Below, one piece after another: positions 25,539-33,651 of a stretch of 64,000 nucleotides of DNA. A program made the position numbers and the translations under genes. The DNA comes from CAVQAH01 sp963784195 (GTDB taxonomy: Bacteria > Acidobacteriota > Vicinamibacteria > Vicinamibacterales > 2-12-FULL-66-21). The first letter of the stretch is position 1. Each line of letters begins with the position of its first letter. Below the pieces are notes generated by a model. The model was not told where the DNA came from, ran no database searches, and saw only the letters and a list, made by a program, of their open reading frames with translations. The stretch covers positions 48,461 to 112,460 of the forward strand of contig CAWARA010000023.1 of assembly GCA_963784195.1 (NCBI GenBank), written 5' to 3'.

Positions 25539-26831
25539 TCAGGCTCGGTCGGCGCGTTTCCGGAACCGATCCAGAACGCGCCTCGGAAGCTCGGCCTCGA
25601 TCGAGACGTGACCGTTCGTCGCAACATGGCTGAGGATCTTGCCGACGCGGTAGAGATGAGAGATCTCGTCGCGATCGGCTGCCGACGCGGCATCGAAGTC
25701 GAACGTCACGCGAGCGGTGTCGAGGGCGAGCCGCGACTCCATCTGAGCGACCAGATCCTCGCGCCCTTCGCCGGTCAGCGCCGAGACAATGAGCGCGCCT
25801 GGATAGACCGCCTTCAGCCTCGCCAGTTCCGGTGCGTCGAGCTGATCGATCTTGTTGAACACGTCGATCGACGGAACGGACTCGGCGCCGACCTCGGCGA
25901 GCACGGTCCTGACGGCTGCCATGTGCCGCTCGCGATCGGGGCTCGACGCATCGATCACGTGCAGCAGCAGGTCGGCCGCCGCGACTTCCTCGAGCGTTGC
26001 GCGGAAGGCCGCCACCAATGAATGCGGGAGCCTGTCGATGAACCCGACGGTGTCGGACACGAGAAGCTCGCGCCGATCCGGCAACCGCACCTTTCTCACC
26101 AGCGGATCGAGCGTGACGAAGAGCGCGTTGGACGCGACGGCCTCGTCACCGGTCAGCGCGTTGAAGAGCGTGGTCTTGCCGGCGTTCGTGTAACCGACCA
26201 GCGCCACGGTTGGGACCGCTGACTTGTGACGGCGCTCGCGCAGTTGCGAGCGGCGCCGGCGAACGCCCTCGATGTCCTTGGAGACGATGCTGATCCGGTG
26301 ACGGATGCGGCGGCGGTCCGTTTCGAGTTTCGTCTCGCCAGGGCCTCGTGTGCCGATGCCGCCGCCCAGACGGGAGAGCGCGGCATTCGCACCGACCAGA
26401 CGAGGCATCAGGTACTTCAGTTGTGCGAGCTCGACCTGCAGCTTCCCTTCACGAGTTCGCGCGCGGCGCGCGAAGATGTCGAGAATCAACTGGGTGCGGT
26501 CGAGCACTTTCAAGTCGAGCGCCTTCTCGAGGTTGCGGAGTTGCGCCGGCGACAGCTCGTTGTCGAAGATCACGACGTCCGCGCCGACCTCGTCGCACGA
26601 GACCGCGAGCGATTCGACCTTGCCGCTGCCGAGGAACGTCGCGGGATCCGGCTTCGGCCGATCCTGCAACACGCGCAGCACGACCTGCGCGCCCGCCGCA
26701 GCCGCAAGACCGGCGAGCTCGTCGAGCGAATGTTCGGGATCGAATTGTCTGGAAGGACCGCTGAACAACCCGACGAGCGCCGCGCGCTCCCTGACGTCGG
26801 GAGTGTTTTGACGCGGAGCCGAAGAGCGCAT
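25539..26831 (-). CDS. hflX: GTPase HflX
   Basis: 430 residues. HflX is a ribosome-associated GTPase that splits stalled 70S ribosomes under stress. The HflX N-terminal domain precedes the G domain, whose G1 motif is GYTNAGKTT, with DTVGFI for G3 and NKID for G4. The GGGIGTRGPGE linker typical of the family is present. ATG at 26831 overlaps the previous stop (TGATG); GTG three bases earlier is an alternative. It sits directly after the threonylcarbamoyl-AMP synthase gene, so two translation-related functions share a transcript. Confidence 0.94.
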   Translation of the reverse strand: MRSSAPRQNTPDVRERAALVGLFSGPSRQFDPEHSLDELAGLAAAAGAQVVLRVLQDRPKPDPATFLGSGKVESLAVSCDEVGADVVIFDNELSPAQLRNLEKALDLKVLDRTQLILDIFARRARTREGKLQVELAQLKYLMPRLVGANAALSRLGGGIGTRGPGETKLETDRRRIRHRISIVSKDIEGVRRRRSQLRERRHKSAVPTVALVGYTNAGKTTLFNALTGDEAVASNALFVTLDPLVRKVRLPDRRELLVSDTVGFIDRLPHSLVAAFRATLEEVAAADLLLHVIDASSPDRERHMAAVRTVLAEVGAESVPSIDVFNKIDQLDAPELARLKAVYPGALIVSALTGEGREDLVAQMESRLALDTARVTFDFDAASAADRDEISHLYRVGKILSHVATNGHVSIEAELPRRVLDRFRKRADRA

Positions 26832-27454
26832 CACCTTAGCGATTTTACCACGCGGTCAAACGCGACAGCGCCCGCTCGCACGAGCCGCAGCCCATCTTTC
26901 GTGACCTCGACAATGGTCGATGCCGGCCCACCCGGCGTCGCACCATCATCGACAACGAGATCAACGCCTGACACGAGCGCGTGGTCGAGGGCAGCTGGAT
27001 CGGTGACGGGCGGTTCGCCGGAACGGTTGGCGCTCGTGGACGTCACGCAGAAGCCCAGCCCATCGGCCAGCGCTCTCGCGAGGTCATGCGCTGGCACGCG
27101 AATCGCGACGGTCGCGCCGCCGGCGAGCAGTTGCGTCGACAGCCCGGCGCGCGCGGGAAGGACGATCGTGAGCGGTCCGGGCCAGAACGCGCGGGCGAGA
27201 CGGCTTTCAACGTCACCGAACTGTCCCGCGGCGCGCGCCTGCTCCTCGCTCGCTGCGATCAGCGGAACCGCCGACGCCGCGTTCCTGCCTTTCAGTTCGA
27301 ACAGCCGCCTTACAGCCGCGTCATGTCGTGGGTCGACGGCCAGGCCGTAGAGCGTGTCGGTCGGGAACGCCACGATTCCGCCGCGTCGCAAGACGTCGAC
27401 GGCGGCATGCGATGGCCACGGCGATTTCCGGATGTCAGCGACGTTAATTAGCAC
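26831..27454 (-). CDS. tsaC: L-threonylcarbamoyladenylate synthase (Sua5/YciO/YrdC family)
   Basis: 207 residues. It makes threonylcarbamoyl-AMP from threonine, bicarbonate and ATP for the t6A37 modification of ANN-decoding tRNAs. Family motifs are IVAFPTDTLYGLAVD, the LKGRN lysine-containing stretch, and STSANRSGEPP. The C-terminal Sua5 extension is absent, so it is the short YrdC/TsaC form. Start is GTG at 27454. It appears to begin the transcript that continues into hflX; the 120 bases upstream hold no other gene. Confidence 0.9.
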   Translation of the reverse strand: MLINVADIRKSPWPSHAAVDVLRRGGIVAFPTDTLYGLAVDPRHDAAVRRLFELKGRNAASAVPLIAASEEQARAAGQFGDVESRLARAFWPGPLTIVLPARAGLSTQLLAGGATVAIRVPAHDLARALADGLGFCVTSTSANRSGEPPVTDPAALDHALVSGVDLVVDDGATPGGPASTIVEVTKDGLRLVRAGAVAFDRVVKSLR

Positions 27455-27574
27455 GCATGGCGCCCCGGCGCAATCTATTCACGAGCCTTCGACTGCGACG
27501 AGCCGAAGGCAGCCAGCCGGCCGTTCCCGGAATTCGTCGAGTTCGACGTCCAGAGTATCCGACAGCGGACGTTG

Positions 27575-28795
27575 TCACACCTCCTCCGCGGTCGGCGGTG
27601 CCGTCGTCGTGGCTGGTGACGTCGCCATCAGCCGGCGCACCAGGCCGGCGAGGATGACCAGCGCGATCGTATCCAGCAGGAACACGGCGCGGATGCTCAC
27701 GGCACCGAGGAGGCCGCTGGCGATCGGGCTGATCGCCAGGCCGATCAGCGAGGCGGTCGTCAACAACCCGAAGCCGGCGCCGCGTGCGCCTGACGGCACG
27801 ACACCAGTGGCCGCGGTGTAAGCCGCCGTGGTGGCCACGCCGATTGCAACGCCGAAGATCGCCGAGCCGAAGAACAGCAACCCGGTGTTGCCGGACAGCG
27901 TATACAGGAGCGTGCCTGCAGCGCCCGCCGAGGCTGACCCCGCGATGACGGCTCGCGGGGAGGCACGCTTCAGCAATCCGCCGCAGAGATGGTTCCCCAC
28001 CGCAGCGCAAACAGCCGCAATGGAGAACAGCGCCCCTGAGATAATCGGGACGCGTTCCACCGGCGTGCCCAGGTCAGTAACGTAGAGCGGCAGAATCGGG
28101 CCGAAGCTGCGATCGACGAATTGCAGGCTGAAGACGACTGCCATCAGCAGGATGAAATTCTCGAACGCCAGCACATTGCGGAACGTCACGCGGTGATGTT
28201 TCCCGTGGCTCTCGTGCGTGGCGCGAGCGGGTTCACGATAGGTCAGGAACACGAGGATCAGCGCCGCGAGATAGAACGAGGACGTGACGAAGAACGCGTG
28301 CCTCAGGCCGACGATCTGGGCGACCGTTCCGCCGATCACCGGACCGAGCGCAGGGCCCAGCCGCTGAGCCGTCTGCACGATGCCGATCGCCTGCGCCGTC
28401 CGATCGCGCGGCGCTGAGTCGGCGGCCATCGCCAGCGTCATCGCGCCGTAGCCGGCGAAGAGTCCCTGAATCGTCCGGAGCGCGAAGATGTGCCAGGCCT
28501 GCGTCACGAACGCCATGGCCGCCATGACGATCACGAAGCTCGCGAGCGATCGCTCGACCATGATCTTGCGCCCGGTCCGGTCTGCCAGCCGGCCCCAGAG
28601 CGGCGACATCAGCGCGGTGACCGCCGGCGTGACGCCGAGGCTCAGGCCGGACCACAGGGCGATTTCGCCGACGTCGGTGATCCCCAGCTGCTGAAAGTAC
28701 AGCGGCAGGAATGGCATCACCAGCGTGAACCCGGTGAATCCGATGAAGCTGGCGGCGGTGACGGCGAACAGGTTCCTGCGCCAGGAAGGGACCAT
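27575..28795 (-). CDS. Major facilitator superfamily transporter
   Basis: 406 residues with about twelve predicted membrane helices. The loop 2-3 motif is GRLADRTGRK, matching the MFS motif GxLaDrxGrk. The N-terminus shows FTLVMPFLPLYFQQLG, and the middle has a cytoplasmic His/Lys-rich loop (THESHGKHHR). It resembles drug:proton antiporters of the DHA1 type, such as MdtG, but the substrate cannot be derived. It is followed by 120 bases without a gene before tsaC. Confidence 0.9.
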   Translation of the reverse strand: MVPSWRRNLFAVTAASFIGFTGFTLVMPFLPLYFQQLGITDVGEIALWSGLSLGVTPAVTALMSPLWGRLADRTGRKIMVERSLASFVIVMAAMAFVTQAWHIFALRTIQGLFAGYGAMTLAMAADSAPRDRTAQAIGIVQTAQRLGPALGPVIGGTVAQIVGLRHAFFVTSSFYLAALILVFLTYREPARATHESHGKHHRVTFRNVLAFENFILLMAVVFSLQFVDRSFGPILPLYVTDLGTPVERVPIISGALFSIAAVCAAVGNHLCGGLLKRASPRAVIAGSASAGAAGTLLYTLSGNTGLLFFGSAIFGVAIGVATTAAYTAATGVVPSGARGAGFGLLTTASLIGLAISPIASGLLGAVSIRAVFLLDTIALVILAGLVRRLMATSPATTTAPPTAEEV

Positions 28796-28810
28796 CTCAG
28801 TCCGCGCAGA

Positions 28811-29812
28811 TCAGAATCGCACCTTCACCATCCTGCTCTGCTCGACGTGAATGGTGTCGATGAAGCGAATCCGCGGCGGGTTGCTCTGCATGACCAGCGA
28901 GAAGGTGCGCGTGCCGTCGCCGAAGAACCGGACGCCGCGCATCAGCGTGCCGTCGGTGACGCCCGTGGCGGCGAAGATGATGTTCGAGCCGGACGCGAGA
29001 TCCTTGGACGTGTAGATCTTGCGGAAATCGGAGATGCCCATGGCGCGGCAGCGCTCTTCGTGCTCGGGCTTGCTGACCACGAGACGCGCGAAGATCTCGC
29101 CGTTCAGGCAGCGCATCGCGGCCGCGGTCAGCACGCCTTCGGGCGCGCCGCCGATGCCCATGACGGCGTGCACGCCGCTGCCGACGACAGCCGCGGCAAT
29201 GCCCGCCGAGAGATCGCCGTCGGTAATCAGGCGGATGCGCGCGCCGGTCGCACGGATCTGCTCGATCAGCTCCTCGTGGCGCGGACGGTCGAGCACGGTG
29301 ACGACGAGGTCCTCGACGTCGCGCTCGAGGCAGCGCGCGATCGCCTTCAGGTTCTCGGCGACCGGCGCGTCCAGGCTGACCGCATGCTTGGAGCTCGGTC
29401 CGACGACCAGCTTTTCCATGTAGAGATCGGGCGCGTGGAGCAGGCCGCCGCGGTCAGATGCCGCGAGCACGGCGATCGCGTTGGGCGCGCCGGTGGCACA
29501 CAGGTTCGTGCCCTCGAGCGGATCGACCGCGATGTCGACCTTGGGGAGCTCGACACCCTTGTGGCCATCCTTGGCTGCCAGGCCTACCCGCTCGCCGATG
29601 AACAGCATCGGCGCCTCGTCACGCTCGCCCTCGCCGATGACGATCGTGCCGTCGATCGGCACGCTGTCCATGCACTTCCGCATGGTCTCGACCGCCACCT
29701 GGTCGGACTTGTGCCGATCGCCCTGCCCCATCGTGTGAGCGCAGGCAATCGCCGCTTGTTCGACAACCCGGAGAAATTCAAGAGAGAGGTCGGAATTCAT
29801 CGGTGGCCTCAA
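28811..29812 (-). CDS. glpX: Fructose-1,6-bisphosphatase class II
   Basis: 333 residues. Class II FBPase hydrolyses fructose 1,6-bisphosphate in gluconeogenesis. Family motifs include IGEGERDEAPML and DPLEGTNLCATG, whose acidic residues bind the metal, and GIGGAPEGVLTAAA. A Shine-Dalgarno-like GAGG lies seven bases before the ATG. It is 15 bases from the MFS gene, on the same strand. Some homologues also hydrolyse sedoheptulose 1,7-bisphosphate; no Calvin-cycle genes are visible, so gluconeogenesis is the likelier role. Confidence 0.94.
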   Translation of the reverse strand: MRPPMNSDLSLEFLRVVEQAAIACAHTMGQGDRHKSDQVAVETMRKCMDSVPIDGTIVIGEGERDEAPMLFIGERVGLAAKDGHKGVELPKVDIAVDPLEGTNLCATGAPNAIAVLAASDRGGLLHAPDLYMEKLVVGPSSKHAVSLDAPVAENLKAIARCLERDVEDLVVTVLDRPRHEELIEQIRATGARIRLITDGDLSAGIAAAVVGSGVHAVMGIGGAPEGVLTAAAMRCLNGEIFARLVVSKPEHEERCRAMGISDFRKIYTSKDLASGSNIIFAATGVTDGTLMRGVRFFGDGTRTFSLVMQSNPPRIRFIDTIHVEQSRMVKVRF

Positions 29813-29822
29813 ACCACGTGCG

Positions 29823-29850
29823 TGTAGGCCCGACCTTTAGGTCGGGCGTG
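29823..29850. repeat. GTAGGCCCGACC hairpin repeat, uninterrupted copy
   Basis: A compact palindrome (CCCGACCT TT AGGTCGGG) with flanking GTAGG and CGTG. The same element at 34812-34895 is split at its loop by a family C repeat. It lies in the 69-base gap between glpX and the acyl-CoA dehydrogenase gene. Confidence 0.8.
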
Positions 29851-29881
29851 TCTCGAATCAGCAACGGTGGCTCGAACGAGA

Positions 29882-31096
29882 CTACGAGCCAACCTTCTCC
29901 GCAAACGGCGGCAATTCGCACCGGGTGGGCTTGTCCTGACGCATCCCCAGCACGTAATCCGCCTGCATGATCTTGTGGATCTCGCGCGTGCCCTCGTAGA
30001 TCACCGCGCCCTTGCAATTGCGGTAGAAGCGTCCGACGGGATACTCGTCCGAGTATCCGTTGGCGCCGTGGACCTGCACCGCGTCGCCCGCGGCTCGCTC
30101 GGACGCGACCGTCGCGAACCATTTTGCGAGACCAGTCTCCCGCGTGTTGCGGCGGCCGTTGTTCTTGAGGAAGCCGGCGCGCAGCCACAACAGACGCGAG
30201 GCCTGATAGTCGGACTCCATCTGCGCGATCATCTCCTTGACCAGCTGGTGCTCCGCGATCGCGACGCCGAACGTCTTGCGCTCCTTGGCGTAACTCGCGC
30301 TCGCATCGCGACACGCGCGGATCAGGCCGGTGGCGCCCGCCGCGACGGTGAAACGTCCCTGATCGAGCGCGAACATCGCGATCTTGAACCCCTCGCCCGG
30401 CCGGCCGAGAACGTTGGCTTCGGGCACTTCGACTTCTTCCATCTTGAAGTAGCCGGTGTTGCCCGCCAGGATGCCCCACTTCTCTTTGAGCGTGCCGCTC
30501 GAGAATCCCTTGAACCCGCGTTCCACGATGAACGCGCTGATGCCGGAGGGATCCCGCTGCTTCTTCTTCTCGAGATCCGACCAGGCGAAGACGAGGAAGT
30601 TGTCGGCCACGTCGGCGAGCGAGATCCACATCTTCTCGCCCGAGATGAGGTACCGATCGCCCTTCTTCACGGCGGTCGTCTGAATGCCCCGGACGTCACT
30701 GCCGGCCGCCGGCTCGGTGAGCCCGTACGTCGAGATCTTCTTCCCCTGCGCCTGCGGCACGAGATAGCGCTGCTTCTGATCTTCTGTGCCCCACGTCAAC
30801 AACGACAGACAGTTGAGCCCCGCGTGCACCGAGATGATGACGCGCAGCGACGTATCGACGTACTCGAGCTCTTCGCTGATGATCCCCAGGCTGACGTAAT
30901 CCATCCCCGCGCCGCCGTATTCCTGCGGCACCGACGCGCCCAGCAGCCCCAGCTCGGCCATCTGCGGCAGGATGTTGCGATCGAACTTGTGCGCGCGATC
31001 GAGCTCCCGAATCTTCGGCGCCACTTCCCGTGCGCCCCACTCCCGGACCGACTGTTCCAACAGCCGCTGTTCTTCCGTCAAATCGAAGTCAATCAT
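29882..31096 (-). CDS. Acyl-CoA dehydrogenase
   Basis: 404 residues, the normal length for the family. FAD-dependent enzyme that introduces the alpha-beta double bond into acyl-CoA thioesters. Visible signatures are GLTEPAAGSD for FAD binding, KMWISLADVADNF, and the C-terminal QVHGANGYSDEYPVGRFYRNCKG block ending with YEGTREI, where the catalytic glutamate of short/medium-chain enzymes is expected. AAGGA lies eight bases upstream of the ATG. Chain-length specificity is not evident. No other beta-oxidation gene is adjacent. Confidence 0.93.
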   Translation of the reverse strand: MIDFDLTEEQRLLEQSVREWGAREVAPKIRELDRAHKFDRNILPQMAELGLLGASVPQEYGGAGMDYVSLGIISEELEYVDTSLRVIISVHAGLNCLSLLTWGTEDQKQRYLVPQAQGKKISTYGLTEPAAGSDVRGIQTTAVKKGDRYLISGEKMWISLADVADNFLVFAWSDLEKKKQRDPSGISAFIVERGFKGFSSGTLKEKWGILAGNTGYFKMEEVEVPEANVLGRPGEGFKIAMFALDQGRFTVAAGATGLIRACRDASASYAKERKTFGVAIAEHQLVKEMIAQMESDYQASRLLWLRAGFLKNNGRRNTRETGLAKWFATVASERAAGDAVQVHGANGYSDEYPVGRFYRNCKGAVIYEGTREIHKIMQADYVLGMRQDKPTRCELPPFAEKVGS

Positions 31097-31149
31097 GATG
31101 GCGTTCCTTGGCTAAAATGAACGCAGTATTGTACTTCGAGTATTCAAAG

Positions 31150-31374
31150 TGCGCATGTGCGCACGTGCCACAAGTGCGCAAGTGCGCACGTGCACAAGTG
31201 CGCAAGTGCGCAGAGTGCCCAAGTGCGCAAGTGCGCAAGTGCCCAAGTGCTCGGTGCATGTCGGCTGGCCGAAGCACGGCGCACTTGCGCACCCGCGCAC
31301 TTGCGCACCCGCGCACTTGCGCACCCGCGCACTTGCGCACCCGCGCACCCGCGCACTTGCGCACTCGCGCACTT
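31150..31374. repeat. Large octamer-repeat hairpin (family B)
   Basis: The left arm (31150-31260) is made of GCGCAAGT-type octamers. The right arm (31281-31374) is the inverted form, alternating GCGCACTT and GCGCACCC. They are separated by about 20 bases containing TCGGCTGGCCGA. The right arm ends exactly at the stop codon of the next gene, and overlapping ORFs on both strands translate to repetitive Cys-Ala-Arg peptides that I do not accept as genes. A short single-arm relative lies at 48451-48476. Confidence 0.85.
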
Positions 31375-32170
31375 AGCCTTCCCCCCGGTTAATCACAACC
31401 GCCGCAAACCTCCCAATCCCCAACCGCGCTTCGGCGCTGCCGGCGTGCGCGGCGAGTTCCAGGTGATCGGAGCTGCCGAACAGCGCGCAGACCTCCTCCG
31501 GGGGAATCTCGCTGTAGGTCGAGACGAGCCTGCCTACCGATTGTCCGGCGGCGACGATCTGAATTGGGTGGTGCCGGGCGAAGGCGTCGAACGTCCGGCG
31601 GTCGATGTTCGTGACGAGGTTTCCGAAGCGATCGATCTGCAGCACGACGCCGGTCAGGGTGTCGTCGGCGACCGCTGGGCGCGGGATGTCGAGGTGATGG
31701 TAGTCGTTCGCCGGCCGGCCCAGCGCTGACAGCTGGATGCCCTTGCCGAGCCACGCCGCCGCGGGCGCGAAGCGATCGCGGCCCTCGAACGTCCGGCTCA
31801 CCGTTGGCCGCGCATAACGGCGTTCCGTCAACTCGACGACCCTGCGCGGGGCGTCGTCGCGCAATACCGCTGTCAGCACGCCGTTGTCAGGCGCGACGAA
31901 CCGGTAGTCGGCGGTCTCCGCGGCGATCCCCCGCCTTGCGGAGCCAACGCCGGGATCGACCACGACCAGGAAGATGGTGCCGTGCGGAAAGTACCGGTAG
32001 GCGGCGGCGAGCTGCAGTGCGCCCTCGAGGACGTCGTGGGCCGTGATGTCGTGGGTGATGTCCACGATCATGACGTCCGGGCAGATCCCCATGATCACGC
32101 CCTTCATCGTCCCCGCATAGTGATCGCGGGCCCCGAAATCCGTCAGCAGCGCTATGACGGGCCGGACCAT
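31373..32170 (-). CDS. SAM hydroxide adenosyltransferase-family protein (DUF62)
   Basis: 265 residues. The N-terminus reads IALLTDFGARDHYAGTMKGV, with the conserved TDFG and D/H residues of the DUF62 family. Also present are DITHDITAHDV, VVDPGVGSARR, and a C-terminal domain with FGNLVTNID. Characterised members hydrolyse S-adenosylmethionine to adenosine and methionine, and relatives are the halogenating fluorinase and chlorinase. Hydrolase is the more likely activity in a free-living bacterium. The stop codon abuts the octamer hairpin. The 3' 18-base gap to the upstream methyltransferase gene suggests co-transcription. Confidence 0.88.
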   Translation of the reverse strand: MVRPVIALLTDFGARDHYAGTMKGVIMGICPDVMIVDITHDITAHDVLEGALQLAAAYRYFPHGTIFLVVVDPGVGSARRGIAAETADYRFVAPDNGVLTAVLRDDAPRRVVELTERRYARPTVSRTFEGRDRFAPAAAWLGKGIQLSALGRPANDYHHLDIPRPAVADDTLTGVVLQIDRFGNLVTNIDRRTFDAFARHHPIQIVAAGQSVGRLVSTYSEIPPEEVCALFGSSDHLELAAHAGSAEARLGIGRFAAVVINRGEG

Positions 32171-32188
32171 GTGGGAAGGATACTGCTG

Positions 32189-32833
32189 TTACTTCCTCCG
32201 CAGCAGCATTTCCCGTGTGTTGGTCTTCAGCAGGAAGGAGTCTGAGACGACGAGGCCCTCGAACATCCTGATGATGTCGCGGTTCTGGAGAACGCGCTTG
32301 GGGCCGGCCGATCCGGCATGGGGGCGGTGGCGGAGCGATTTCTCGTCCACGATTTCATACTTCGTGAGCGCCGCCTGGTCGACCGGCAACGAGCAGAAGA
32401 AGCCCATGACCAGACCGCCTGGCTTCAGCATGCGCACGATCTGCGTGGCCAGCGCCGTTGCCGCTTTCTTGTCGAGGAAGTCGAAAATATCCCAGCACAG
32501 GATGCCGTCGACGCTCGCGTCGCCATGCCTGAAGCGCTTCGCAATGGCGTCGGGCAGGGTATCGAGCGTGCCCCCGCGGGTGTGCCGGTCGATGTCCGCC
32601 AGCAGGTCCTCGATGAACAGCTTGCAGCCCAGGCGCTCGCCGAAGAACTCGACGTTGGAGCCGATGACCGGACCGAAGTCCAGCAGCACCGGCGAGTCCA
32701 TCTGGGACAGGCCGGCGATGAATTTGGGCAGGCCCTTGGACGGAACGGCTGGTGCGTCGCCGCGTACGCCCTGCGTCCCGGCGGCAGGAGCCTCGGGCCG
32801 CTTGGTGCCCCACTTGAGGATGTCTGAAATCAT
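32189..32833 (-). CDS. Class I SAM-dependent methyltransferase, substrate unknown
   Basis: 214 residues. A Rossmann methyltransferase core is recognisable: VLLDFGPVIGSNVEFFGER corresponds to motif I, although its Gly pattern is poor, and GILCWDIFDFLDK with MLKPGGLVMGFFCS matches motifs IV and V. The first 40 residues are Pro/Gly/Ala-rich and probably disordered. The weak motif I leaves some doubt about catalytic activity. Its neighbours are a bactofilin upstream and the SAM-hydrolase-family gene downstream, both on the same strand. Confidence 0.75.
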   Translation of the reverse strand: MISDILKWGTKRPEAPAAGTQGVRGDAPAVPSKGLPKFIAGLSQMDSPVLLDFGPVIGSNVEFFGERLGCKLFIEDLLADIDRHTRGGTLDTLPDAIAKRFRHGDASVDGILCWDIFDFLDKKAATALATQIVRMLKPGGLVMGFFCSLPVDQAALTKYEIVDEKSLRHRPHAGSAGPKRVLQNRDIIRMFEGLVVSDSFLLKTNTREMLLRRK

Positions 32834-32923
32834 GGGTGCCAGTGAGGACGATCGCCGCCGCGCCGCGCAAAAGTCGGCACAGGGGCGACGGATCCGATCA
32901 TCCTCCTTGGGTGGTCAGTGCGG

Positions 32924-33487
32924 TTAGCGGGAAGCGCCCGCAGCGGCACCGGACGTCTGTGCGGCCGACGAAGCCGCCGCCTGCTTGGATTCGGACTTCG
33001 ATTCGCTTGGCTTGGCGCCCGCGCGCTGCATGTCGATGCTGCCACGGAAATGCGCCCCTTCGGCGATCGCCACGCGCGGCGCGGCAATGTCACCGTCCAC
33101 CGAGCCGTTGTCGCGGATGTCCACCTTCTCGGTTGCCGTCACGTTGCCGGTGACCTCGCCGAGAATGACGACGGACTTCGCAAAGACCTGAGCCTTGATC
33201 TTGCCGTTCGGCCCGATCGTCAGCACGTTCTGTCGCAATTCAATCTTCCCGTCGACCTGCCCCTCGATGGTGAGGTCCTCGCTGCCGCTCAGCTCCCCTT
33301 TGATTACGACAGATTTTCCAATGTTCACAGTGGTTTTCTCCATTCCGCGCTGGGGCTCGCTGTGTGTGATGGGGGTCGTCGTACGCACCGCATCAGCAGC
33401 CGGCGGTGTCGTGCCGACCGCAGGTGTCGGTGCCGGGCTGGACCCGGCGGGCGCAGTCGGCTTCACCGCTTCATCCCGTTTCCACAT
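32924..33487 (-). CDS. Bactofilin (polymer-forming cytoskeletal protein)
   Basis: 187 residues. The central 100 residues form the bactofilin beta-helix, seen in repeating hydrophobic/Gly strands (IGKSVVIKGELSGSEDLTIEGQVDG and onward in the same rhythm). Pro/Ala-rich disordered tails flank it on both sides, as usual. Bactofilins polymerise without nucleotide and organise cell shape, stalks or wall enzymes at the membrane. Start is ATG at 33487 with GGAG eight bases upstream; an in-frame TTG six bases earlier is too close to that signal. Transcribed away from the cysteine desulfurase gene. Confidence 0.9.
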   Translation of the reverse strand: MWKRDEAVKPTAPAGSSPAPTPAVGTTPPAADAVRTTTPITHSEPQRGMEKTTVNIGKSVVIKGELSGSEDLTIEGQVDGKIELRQNVLTIGPNGKIKAQVFAKSVVILGEVTGNVTATEKVDIRDNGSVDGDIAAPRVAIAEGAHFRGSIDMQRAGAKPSESKSESKQAAASSAAQTSGAAAGASR

Positions 33488-33609
33488 GGGCAATCTCCAC
33501 CTATCCGAAGTAGTTTTCGAACCGTTCGCAGGGTGACTTCAGTCTCGGGGCTGGGGCAGCAGGGTTGAGCCAGTATAAATGGCGCTCTCGTGCTTGTCTA
33601 GTCCTTTTA

Positions 33610-33638
33610 TTGCTGAGACTTAGCGCAAATGGTAATAT
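33610..33638 (+). promoter_or_regulatory. Candidate promoter for the cysteine desulfurase gene
   Basis: TTGCTG (33610-33615) and TAATAT (33633-33638) are 17 bases apart, and the gene starts 13 bases further on. The region is clearly more AT-rich than its surroundings. Confidence 0.5.
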
Positions 33639-33651
33639 CGGTAGATCCCTC

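Noticed and set aside
31150..31374. CRISPR-like repetitive array
   Set aside because: There are no unique spacers of constant length. The words are contiguous octamers arranged as one large inverted repeat, and no cas genes are present.
31089..31392. Overlapping ORFs on both strands encoding Cys-Ala-Arg repeat peptides
   Set aside because: They exist only because the octamer repeat is free of stop codons in several frames. No ribosome sites or independent support.
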